Assembly: GCA_021827885.1 (NCBI GenBank)
Contig: JAKAUD010000239.1
Location: 1-10,957, forward strand
Length of the DNA stretch: 10,957 bases
Direction of reading: 5' to 3'
Origin: Thermoplasmata archaeon
GTDB lineage: Archaea > Thermoplasmatota > Thermoplasmata > Thermoplasmatales > Thermoplasmataceae
Part shown: one piece after another, positions 6,156 to 10,957 of the stretch
How positions within the stretch are numbered: the stretch's first letter is position 1
Layout: each line of letters starts with the position of its first letter
Made by a program: the position numbers and the translations under genes
Notes under the pieces: generated by a model
The model's database searches: none
Seen by the model: only the letters and a program-made list of their open reading frames with translations
Told to the model about the DNA's origin: nothing

Positions 6156-7169
6156 ATGATTAGGTATGGGATAGCTGGTATACCTTTAACCAGTAAGGGT
6201 CGAACTTTTGTGGAATCTGTTGAGGATGCGGCTAATATAGGATTAAATGCGCTGGAGGTTCAGCTTCTCAGAGTAAACGTTCAGGAAAACCAGGTTCTTG
6301 AATACTCTGGCATGCTGCCAAAAGATGTTGAAAACTCTATCATAATCGATATACTTCGGCAGGATGAAAATGGCAACTATGTTAGCATAGGCAATGAATC
6401 TGCAATTCAGGAAGATGACATAGTTCAGGAACTATTCTGGAATATGGCAAAGAATTATGATGAACTTAAAGAAGGAGGCGAACTAGCCAAGGAATTGGAT
6501 GTTCTCCTTTCATTGCACGCGCCATATTACATGGATCTTCTTGAAGGCGGAGAAATAGCAGAAAGTTCTTTAAACCATCTCAAATGGTCAATGATAATAG
6601 GAAAGGCGATGGATTCTAAGAGAATAATATCGCACAGCGGGTTTTACAGGGGCACTAAGAAAAACAGCCTTAAGATCGCTAATAATACCTTCTCGGATTT
6701 TATTAAAAAATATGGGCCCGATAAAAATTTCCCAATCCTTGGCATTGAAACGTCAGGGAAACCTGAAATTTTTGGAACTGTTGACGAGGTCATTTCTCTT
6801 GCAAAAGCGATTCCAGAAATAGAACCAATCCTGAATGTTCCGCACGCTCATGCACTTAATGGAGGCAATCTTATAGAGGGAAAGGACTTTAAGTCAATTC
6901 TTGATAAGTTCCAGCCCTATGCTAAGGGGGATCTTTATCTGGAATATGCTGGGGTAGAATATGACGATACTGGGGAGAAAAAATTAACGGCGATAAAGCA
7001 TGGAGATCTTAAATTTGAAACGTTTTCAGAAATTTTAATGGATTATGATAAGGATCTAACACTAATATCATGCTCTCCTCTCCTCGAACACGATGCGCAG
7101 TACATGAATCTCATATTTATGAGAAATTATTACAGGCACATGCAGAGGAAGCAGACACAGAAGAAGTAG
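6156..7169 (+). CDS. Endonuclease IV-like (AP endonuclease family 2) TIM-barrel protein
   Basis: The 337-residue protein has the xylose-isomerase/endonuclease IV TIM-barrel pattern. Recognisable metal-site blocks are Leu-His121-Ala-Pro-Tyr-Tyr, Ser-His160-Ser-Gly, Gly-Ile-Glu198-Thr, Asn227-Val-Pro-His230-Ala-His232, Lys-His282-Gly-Asp284 and Leu-Leu-Glu311-His-Asp. In endonuclease IV these places hold three zinc ions and cut DNA 5' to abasic sites. Here some ligands differ: the usual Asp-x-x-His block reads Asn-x-x-His, and the following His block appears as Leu-Glu263-Tyr-Ala. An insertion of about 40 residues (around 50-95) before the first His is also unlike bacterial Nfo. It is therefore either a divergent archaeal AP endonuclease or a TIM-barrel enzyme with another substrate. 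It heads a two-gene unit; the next ATG is 10 bp past its stop. Confidence 0.78.
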   Translation: MIRYGIAGIPLTSKGRTFVESVEDAANIGLNALEVQLLRVNVQENQVLEYSGMLPKDVENSIIIDILRQDENGNYVSIGNESAIQEDDIVQELFWNMAKNYDELKEGGELAKELDVLLSLHAPYYMDLLEGGEIAESSLNHLKWSMIIGKAMDSKRIISHSGFYRGTKKNSLKIANNTFSDFIKKYGPDKNFPILGIETSGKPEIFGTVDEVISLAKAIPEIEPILNVPHAHALNGGNLIEGKDFKSILDKFQPYAKGDLYLEYAGVEYDDTGEKKLTAIKHGDLKFETFSEILMDYDKDLTLISCSPLLEHDAQYMNLIFMRNYYRHMQRKQTQKK

Positions 7170-7174
7170 GTGAT
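7169..7174 (+). promoter_or_regulatory. Shine-Dalgarno sequence of the 96-residue gene, overlapping the upstream stop
   Basis: GGTGAT begins on the last base of the preceding TAG stop and lies five bases before ATG 7180. This spacing indicates coupled translation with the TIM-barrel gene. Confidence 0.5.
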
Positions 7175-7179
7175 AAAAC

Positions 7180-7470
7180 ATGAGAGAATATCCGACAAAA
7201 AAAGGAATTGACCTTTCCCCCGCAGCAATAGAATTGAAAATGAAGGATGCCTTTGGCGATTGCAAATCTCGCGCAGGCGAATTTATTTCATCATATCCTG
7301 GAATAAAGGAAATCAGGGTAAAGAGCGATGGAAAAAAATTGTTCATAGAGGTGCAGAACGAAGAAAAGCCGAAAAATTCCGAACAGATCCTCAAAATTTA
7401 TAATGCGTTCCTTGAATCAATAACAGGTTTAAATGCAAAAGAAAGAAAGAAAAAATTAGCTAAAATTTAA
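7180..7470 (+). CDS. Hypothetical small basic protein co-transcribed with the endonuclease IV-like gene
   Basis: I cannot name this 96-residue protein. It is lysine-rich, soluble, and has a predicted alpha-beta-beta-alpha order: a helix around residues 14-38, strands at about 43-48 (Lys-Glu-Ile-Arg-Val-Lys) and 53-58 (Lys-Leu-Phe-Ile-Glu-Val), and a second helix at 67-82, then a strongly basic tail. One cysteine (residue 28) is present and there is no metal motif. The basic character would suit nucleic-acid binding, and its tight linkage to a DNA-repair-type TIM-barrel protein suggests a shared pathway, but this is context only. The start has a good GGTGAT ribosome-binding site. Its stop lies 8 bp from the stop of the convergent HTa gene. 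Confidence 0.75.
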   Translation: MREYPTKKGIDLSPAAIELKMKDAFGDCKSRAGEFISSYPGIKEIRVKSDGKKLFIEVQNEEKPKNSEQILKIYNAFLESITGLNAKERKKKLAKI

Positions 7471-7475
7471 ATTTT
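7462..7475. terminator. AT palindrome at the convergent gene ends (possible bidirectional terminator)
   Basis: AAAATTTAAATTTT is a perfect 14-bp palindrome covering the last codons and stop of the 96-residue gene and the 8-bp gap to the HTa stop. It supplies T-runs on both strands. A further T-rich stretch at 7480-7497 lies in the HTa 3' end and could end the plus-strand transcript. Confidence 0.4.
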
Positions 7476-7478
7476 GGA

Positions 7479-7748
7479 TTATTTATATTTTATTTTGCTT
7501 GACGGTCTGAAGACAAATTTCTCTTTTGCTGGAACCCTTATTTCCTGTTTTGTCTGTGGGTTCTTTGCCTTCCTTGACTTCTGGGTTCTTCTCTCAAAGA
7601 TTCCAAACCCGGCGAGGTTTATTTTGTTCTTCTTGTTTGCCTCGGCTACAATCCTGTCCAAAAAGGTCTTTATTACCTCTCTGGCCTGCTTCTGCGTTGT
7701 TCCGGTCTCTTTGGATACATCTTTCGAGAGTTCGCTTATTCCTACCAT
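7479..7748 (-). CDS. hta: HU-family DNA-binding protein HTa
   Basis: The 89-residue protein is a complete HU/IHF-fold chromatin protein. Helices span residues 3-14 and 18-38, then the Gly47-Phe-Gly-Ile-Phe51 turn, and the DNA-gripping beta arm with Lys62-Asn-Pro-Gln-Thr66, where Pro64 corresponds to the HU proline that intercalates into DNA. The N-terminal Val-Gly-Ile-Ser-Glu-Leu-Ser and C-terminal Ser-Ser-Lys-Ile-Lys-Tyr closely match Thermoplasma HTa. HTa replaced histones in this lineage after transfer from bacteria, and published work describes it as a histone-like genome packager in T. acidophilum. The start ATG 7748 has a perfect GGAGG at 7757-7761 with 8-base spacing. Another ATG at 7753 opens only a three-codon frame (stop after Trp) in between. 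The gene stands alone with its own promoter, suiting high expression. Confidence 0.95.
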   Translation of the reverse strand: MVGISELSKDVSKETGTTQKQAREVIKTFLDRIVAEANKKNKINLAGFGIFERRTQKSRKAKNPQTKQEIRVPAKEKFVFRPSSKIKYK

Positions 7749-7756
7749 TGCATTTT

Positions 7757-7761
7757 CCTCC
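7757..7761 (-). promoter_or_regulatory. Strong Shine-Dalgarno sequence of HTa
   Basis: The minus strand reads GGAGG, 8 bases before ATG 7748. It is the strongest correctly spaced ribosome-binding site in the window, which fits an abundant chromatin protein. Confidence 0.6.
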
Positions 7762-7783
7762 TACATGATAATACACACACTAC

Positions 7784-7795
7784 TATTAAAATATT
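7784..7795 (-). promoter_or_regulatory. TATA box of HTa
   Basis: The minus strand reads AATATTTTAATA, centred about 41 bp before ATG 7748. Initiation about 25 bp on would give a leader of about 15 nt that includes the GGAGG site. Confidence 0.45.
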
Positions 7796-7883
7796 TGTGT
7801 TTAAGTATTAATAGAGAAGCCAAATGATGCCTTCTATTAAATTATAAGTAATTCTATAAAAATAATAAATATAATTAAGATAC

Positions 7884-7892
7884 TTTAATAAA
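7884..7892 (+). promoter_or_regulatory. TATA box of the DNA glycosylase gene
   Basis: TTTAATAAA is centred 26 bp before ATG 7914, so the mRNA should start at the ATG (leaderless). No Shine-Dalgarno motif lies in between. Confidence 0.5.
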
Positions 7893-7913
7893 CCTGCAAT
7901 AATAGGGATTTAC

Positions 7914-8579
7914 ATGACCTTCGACTCAAATATACTGCTGATTGAGCGTCTTTTATATGACGAGTTTGGAGATCTAAATTGGTGGCCAGCCAACACTTCA
8001 GATGAAGTGGTTATTGGAGCCATACTTACCCAGAACACTTCATGGGGAAACGTAGAGAAGGCCATTTCTAATCTGAGAGAAGAAAATCTCCTGGATTTAA
8101 AGTCTATCAGTGAATCTTCACGTGAAAATATTTTAAGGCTCATTAGGCCTTCAGGTTTCTACAACCAGAAAGCCGATAGATTATTGGTGATATCCACAAA
8201 AATAATTTCTGAATTTGGAAGCCTTGACAAACTTAGTAAAAGGGGAATGGAATTTTGCATCAAATACCTCAGCGACCTGAAAGGTGTTGGAAAAGAAACA
8301 CTGGATTCAATTCTCCTGTATGCAATGGATATGCCACGTTTCGTTGTAGATAAATACACTATTAGATACTTCCTCAGGATAGGTCTCCTTAACAGTGAAA
8401 GGGAATCAAGGAAATTTGAGAAAATTCCTGAAATCCTGGATTATAATGTTCCCAGATTGAAAAATCTTCATGCGATGATTGTGGAAATAAGTAAAAAAAA
8501 CTGTAAATCCAAGCCGTTTTGCGAAAGTTGCATCATGAGAAATATTTGCAAATATTACAAAGAGAGGATATTGCCATAA
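7914..8579 (+). CDS. Endonuclease III-superfamily DNA glycosylase, MagIII-like (probably 3-methyladenine/alkyl-base)
   Basis: The 221-residue protein is a helix-hairpin-helix GPD glycosylase for base excision repair. Segments in order: Trp-Trp-Pro (23-25), Leu-Thr-Gln-Asn-Thr (38-42), Arg-Pro-Ser-Gly-Phe-Tyr-Asn-Gln-Lys-Ala (78-87), the hairpin Leu-Lys-Gly-Val-Gly-Lys-Glu-Thr (122-129), catalytic Asp146 in Val-Asp-Lys-Tyr, and a Cys197-X5-Cys203-X2-Cys206-X5-Cys212 iron-sulfur loop. Endonuclease III has its Schiff-base lysine right after Gly-Val-Gly-x; here that position is Glu128. The Arg-Pro-Ser-Gly-Phe-Tyr-Asn-Gln-Lys block, the Gly-Lys-Glu and the Val-Asp-Lys-Tyr match Helicobacter MagIII. 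It is therefore probably a monofunctional glycosylase removing alkylated bases, not an AP lyase. The first iron-sulfur spacing (X5) is one shorter than in E. coli Nth (X6). Its 3' end overlaps the aIF2-gamma gene by 25 bp, tail to tail. Confidence 0.87.
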   Translation: MTFDSNILLIERLLYDEFGDLNWWPANTSDEVVIGAILTQNTSWGNVEKAISNLREENLLDLKSISESSRENILRLIRPSGFYNQKADRLLVISTKIISEFGSLDKLSKRGMEFCIKYLSDLKGVGKETLDSILLYAMDMPRFVVDKYTIRYFLRIGLLNSERESRKFEKIPEILDYNVPRLKNLHAMIVEISKKNCKSKPFCESCIMRNICKYYKERILP

Positions 8580-9784
8580 CCAATCAGGCGCCATCTGTTT
8601 TCTACCCTTCTTGCCAACGCCACTCTTTCATTTTCTCTTGCAGCAACTGGATATTTAAGGATAATTTCGGCGGACATGTCTCTGGCGCTTGTTACCAGCC
8701 CAACAGTGTTTGAAGTACCAACAGTTAGCATCAAGCTTTCCTTGCTTTTTATCGGTTCAACTTTCATATCTTCAGTAAAACCTACAACTCTTTTCAGGAG
8801 ATGTGTTTCTACCGTAAGATTCATGGTCATTTGTGGAAGTTTCCCAGGTTTTCCCGCTATTCTTCCCGTAAGGGAATCTCCTTTTGTAAGGAAAGGATCA
8901 AGTTTTGTTCCAACGGCAGACAATCCGCCGGGGATGATTCTTTCATATGAACGAGTTCCCGCCATGAGGCTTGTGATCTCCGTTATTATGTTCTCCCATA
9001 CCTGTTTATTGCCTTTTGTTAACTGGAGCCCTGGGGTTATCTCAATCTCATCTCCAATACTGAGGCTTCCATTTACAAGAGACCCGCCTATGACTCCCCC
9101 TTTCAATAATGATATATCGGTTCCGGGCCTGTTAATGTCAAAGGACCTGGCAACATACATCATGGGGTCTGCATCGGCCTTATGCGGTGGTGTAGGGATA
9201 TAATCCTCTATTGCCTTGAGCAGGGCATCAATATTCCTGTTATGATATGCACTGACAGGTATAACCGGGGCATCTTCAGCTATGCTTCCCTTGAGAAAAT
9301 TCTTTATTTCGTTATAATTCTCAATTGCTTTTTCCCTCGTCACAAGATCAATTTTATTCTGGACAACAACGATATTTTTGATCCCCATTATTTCAATCGC
9401 AATGAGATGTTCTCTAGTTTGGGGTTGGGGGCATTTCTCATTTGCTGCAATCACAAGTAAGGCTCCATCCATTATGGCAGATCCTGATAGCATCGTTGCC
9501 ATCAGGGTTTCATGCCCCGGAGCGTCAACAAATGATACAACTCTTTTCAGTTCGCAATTTTGATCTGTTTCAACCCTGCTGTATCTGTCATTTCCATCTT
9601 CGCCTTTACAGACATAGATAGGCGTTTCGGCATAACCGAGCTTTATGGAAATTCCTCTCTTGATCTCTTCAGAATGAATATCTGTTTTTTTTCCGGTTAG
9701 AGCACGGGTTAGAGTACTCTTTCCATGGTCAACGTGTCCAACCATTCCGATATTGACAGTAGGCTGTGGCAGATCAGAAGTCAT
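8555..9784 (-). CDS. Translation initiation factor aIF2, gamma subunit
   Basis: The 409-residue GTPase is the core of the archaeal aIF2 heterotrimer that brings Met-tRNAi to the small ribosomal subunit. GTP-binding motifs are complete: G1 Gly16-His-Val-Asp-His-Gly-Lys-Ser23, switch 1 Ile-Lys-Arg-Gly-Ile-Ser-Ile (41-47), G3 Asp87-Ala-Pro-Gly-His91, G4 Asn143-Lys-Ile-Asp146, and G5 Ser-Ala in the next strand. Beta-barrel domains II and III follow at normal length. The zinc knuckle between switch 1 and G3, usually four cysteines, keeps only Cys59 and Cys77 here. The ATG overlaps the eS6 stop as TAATG, so the two are translationally coupled; a GAGGA in the eS6 tail is a suitable ribosome-binding site. 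The eS6 - aIF2-gamma pairing is common in archaea. Confidence 0.96.
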   Translation of the reverse strand: MTSDLPQPTVNIGMVGHVDHGKSTLTRALTGKKTDIHSEEIKRGISIKLGYAETPIYVCKGEDGNDRYSRVETDQNCELKRVVSFVDAPGHETLMATMLSGSAIMDGALLVIAANEKCPQPQTREHLIAIEIMGIKNIVVVQNKIDLVTREKAIENYNEIKNFLKGSIAEDAPVIPVSAYHNRNIDALLKAIEDYIPTPPHKADADPMMYVARSFDINRPGTDISLLKGGVIGGSLVNGSLSIGDEIEITPGLQLTKGNKQVWENIITEITSLMAGTRSYERIIPGGLSAVGTKLDPFLTKGDSLTGRIAGKPGKLPQMTMNLTVETHLLKRVVGFTEDMKVEPIKSKESLMLTVGTSNTVGLVTSARDMSAEIILKYPVAARENERVALARRVENRWRLIGYGNILSL

Positions 9785-10164
9785 TAATTCTTTTCCTCAG
9801 ATTCTTCGAGTGCCTTTGGTCCATATTGAAGGATTGAGAGGTTAAGCTGTGATATGTCTGATCCAATAATTGAACCTCTGAATGTCACTCTCTTTCTTAC
9901 ACCTTTCTTGGCCCTTCTTCCTTCTGAATACGTAACAAGAATCCTTTTCTTGCCTGCGGTTGCAATATCTCTTCTCATTGGGAATCCATCTATGCTGGAC
10001 CCTCCAGTGATTTTTAATTTGTATCCGGGCATTTCAAAGAATATTCCATCTATTTCTTCCCCGACTTTCCTTCCGGTAAGTATGCTCATATTTTCCGGCG
10101 TAACTTCCTTCTTGTAACTCTTCCCGGTTCTCGGGTCTGCAATTACTGCTACTGAATTTGCCAT
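9784..10164 (-). CDS. rps6e: Small-subunit ribosomal protein eS6
   Basis: The 126-residue protein is the archaeal/eukaryotic-type small-subunit protein eS6. The signature block Ile-Thr-Gly-Gly-Ser-x-x-Asp-Gly-Phe-Pro-Met-Arg is present at about residues 52-64, and a basic Arg-Arg-Ala-Lys-Lys-Gly-Val-Arg-Lys-Arg stretch with Phe-Arg-Gly-Ser follows (83-97), typical for rRNA binding. The length is normal for archaeal eS6, which lacks the long phosphorylated eukaryotic tail. It is first in the unit with aIF2-gamma, and its stop and the next start share one base. The ATG at 10164 has a GGGAGTG purine stretch at 10174-10180 as ribosome-binding site. Confidence 0.96.
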   Translation of the reverse strand: MANSVAVIADPRTGKSYKKEVTPENMSILTGRKVGEEIDGIFFEMPGYKLKITGGSSIDGFPMRRDIATAGKKRILVTYSEGRRAKKGVRKRVTFRGSIIGSDISQLNLSILQYGPKALEESEEKN

Positions 10165-10202
10165 ATATCTTTACACTCCCTATTGATTATAGAGTTCCAG
10201 TA

Positions 10203-10214
10203 AATTAATAAATT
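10203..10214 (-). promoter_or_regulatory. TATA-like element of the eS6 - aIF2-gamma unit
   Basis: The minus strand reads an AT-only stretch, AATTTATTAATT, about 40 bp before ATG 10164. Initiation about 25 bp on would just include the GGGAG ribosome-binding motif at 10176-10180. A second candidate, TCTATAAT at 10187-10194, would give a leaderless mRNA instead. Confidence 0.4.
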
Positions 10215-10393
10215 CCTTATAAAGATATCATTTGCACGAGTGAATGATTATATTCTTTATCTACAATAAGTATTTTTACTGGAAATTGCCACCAAATTCA
10301 CTTGACTTCATGGCGTTTAAATCTCTTCGGGTAAGTTAAATTCGTGCATTATCGGAACTCTTTGACATCGAATAAGAGCATTATGCAGATTAA

Positions 10394-10446
10394 TGTGATA
10401 GCATATTTCTATGCATCATTAAATATGCGTGCTACTCATTATCACA
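10394..10446. repeat. Nested inverted repeats upstream of the GA-repeat gene promoter
   Basis: TGTGATA (10394-10400) is complementary to TATCACA (10440-10446). Inside lies GCATA (10401-10405) facing TATGC (10410-10414), and further ATGC/GCAT half-sites occur at 10411-10416 and 10425-10428. The cluster ends about 17 bp before the TATA box, where archaeal activators or repressors often bind. An operator is possible; each arm is short, so chance is not excluded. Confidence 0.35.
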
Positions 10447-10462
10447 GTAAATTTATTAACAC

Positions 10463-10468
10463 TTATAT
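10463..10468 (+). promoter_or_regulatory. TATA box of the GA-repeat gene
   Basis: TTATAT at 10463-10468 is centred about 24 bp before ATG 10489, so transcription should begin at that ATG (leaderless). This points to 10489, upstream of the GA tract, as the natural start codon. Confidence 0.45.
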
Positions 10469-10488
10469 CTTTCAGGACAGATTTCAAA

Positions 10489-10957
10489 ATGTATTCAGTA
10501 GTAACAGAAAGAGAGAGAGAGAGAGAGAGAGAACAGGTTCAAGGCGCTTAAACTCATTGCAATCATGATGATCACTGCAATGATGGCAATACCCATTATA
10601 CAACACTTCAACAATGATTATGTATCAGTACCTGTTGAATCTTATTCCTATGGAAATGAGATGGTGAAATTTATAGGGCAAAACACATTTGTGGGATTTG
10701 ACGGCAAGATGTTTCCTGTATCATGGACTGTGTTTGAACAGAATCCAAACTATTCTCCCGGTCCACAGGCAAATCCATTCACCGTATCAACAAATAATAC
10801 CAACACATCAGCACCACTCATTGAAGAATCCTTCTCAAATTATTCCACCAATCACATTCAATCATTATGGCAGAACTCTGCTGTCATGATTAAGTGGAAC
10901 CACTATGTGAGGATAGCTGAGATATTCTCCTTCACAACAAAAGGCATAGACGCATCC
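10489..10957 (+). CDS. Predicted exported/membrane-anchored protein with (GA)n tract at its N-terminus; out of frame here, possibly phase-variable; right end cut by window
   Basis: A long frame without stops runs from 10505 to the window edge. From ATG 10565 it gives 131 residues: a hydrophobic segment, then an extracellular-type Asn/Ser/Thr-rich sequence with four Asn-x-Ser/Thr sequons. Its true N-terminus seems to lie further up: codons 10532-10564 encode a basic stretch (Asn-Arg-Phe-Lys-Ala-Leu-Lys) that suits the n-region of a signal peptide or anchor. ATG 10489, placed by a leaderless-type TATA box, enters the GA tract as Arg-Glu repeats but is one frame off, reaching TAA at 10549. One more GA unit, or two fewer, joins both parts into Met-Tyr-Ser-Val-Val-Thr-(Glu-Arg)n followed by the basic and hydrophobic segments. 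ATG 10565 has no ribosome-binding site and would cut the signal segment. A natural OFF state, a sequencing error in the repeat or a pseudogene are the options. No family recognised. Confidence 0.6.
10511..10532 (+). repeat. (GA)11 dinucleotide microsatellite inside the 5' coding region
   Basis: Eleven uninterrupted GA units, preceded by the related AGAAA. Translated, it gives alternating Arg and Glu. No other simple repeat of similar length is visible in the window. Dinucleotide slippage would change the reading frame of the gene at 10489; 12 or 9 units would restore it. Confidence 0.97.

Larger units (their letters stand above)
10215..10488. other. Divergent intergenic region before the GA-repeat gene
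   Basis: About 320 bp separate eS6 from the next gene. I see no convincing coding frame or RNA gene. The right part holds clustered inverted repeats at 10394-10446 and a TATA box at 10463-10468, both listed separately. Confidence 0.5.

Noticed and set aside
7770..7809. Partial symmetry around the HTa promoter (AATAC...GTATT with CACAC...GTGT inside)
   Set aside because: Arms are short and imperfectly spaced; it is not strong enough to call an operator without comparison to other HTa promoters.
7474..7827. Plus-strand hydrophobic frame across the HTa gene
   Set aside because: It is antisense to HTa; apparent hydrophobicity comes from reading the complement of lysine-rich codons.
8676..9203. 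A 175-codon plus-strand frame opposite aIF2-gamma
   Set aside because: It is the antisense shadow of a well-conserved GTPase; the translation has no recognisable domain and no promoter.
10344..10568. A 74-codon plus-strand frame running through the GA tract
   Set aside because: It begins in the intergenic region without a promoter at the right distance, its composition is unlike a folded protein, and it ends shortly after the repeat. The repeat-linked frame at 10489 explains the region better.
10689..10889. A 66-codon plus-strand frame inside the last gene
   Set aside because: It lies in another frame of the exported-protein reading frame, is rich in His/Pro/Gln from frame-shifted reading, and has no start signals.
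1..10957. CRISPR array, tRNA genes, insertion sequence or restriction-modification island
   Set aside because: No spaced direct repeats, cloverleaf sequence, transposase-like frame or endonuclease was found when reading both strands; the methyltransferase has no partner here.

Overview
The window looks like a chromosomal segment of a thermoacidophilic euryarchaeon of the order Thermoplasmatales. The strongest marker is an HU-family DNA-binding protein closely resembling HTa (minus strand, 7479-7748), the bacterial-type chromatin protein characteristic of Thermoplasma and relatives. Archaeal DnaG, eS6, aIF2-gamma, a LonB-type AAA+ module and archaeal promoter layouts (TATA boxes about 25-40 bp before starts, several leaderless) agree. 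The DNA is AT-rich. I cannot name the species. 

Layout, left to right. A truncated tatA (minus, 1-210). A two-gene minus-strand unit of a single-cysteine peroxiredoxin (747-1358) and a small unknown protein (396-743), with a near-perfect 26-bp palindrome over the peroxiredoxin TATA box. An orphan Dam-like N6-adenine methyltransferase (plus, 1544-2314) behind a 25-codon leader ORF. A minus-strand pair in which dnaG (3826-5157) overlaps a protease-less, zinc-ribbon-containing LonB-like ATPase (2345-3844). A GNAT acetyltransferase (plus, 5484-5960). A plus-strand pair of an endonuclease IV-like TIM-barrel protein (6156-7169) and a small unknown protein (7180-7470), convergent with the HTa gene. 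A MagIII-like DNA glycosylase (plus, 7914-8579) overlaps tail to tail with the minus-strand translation unit eS6 - aIF2-gamma (10164 down to 8555). 

The right end (10489-10957, plus) begins a predicted exported or membrane-anchored protein whose N-terminus contains a (GA)11 tract. The start codon placed by a leaderless-type promoter is out of frame with the long downstream reading frame. Adding one GA unit, or removing two, would join them. This is the layout of a phase-variable contingency locus and is the most interesting signal here. 

Functionally the window is mostly housekeeping: protein export, peroxide defence, DNA modification and base-excision repair, primase/RNA metabolism, translation and chromatin. 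The accessory-looking parts are the orphan methyltransferase and the repeat-switched surface-type gene. No tRNA, rRNA, CRISPR array or insertion sequence was recognised.
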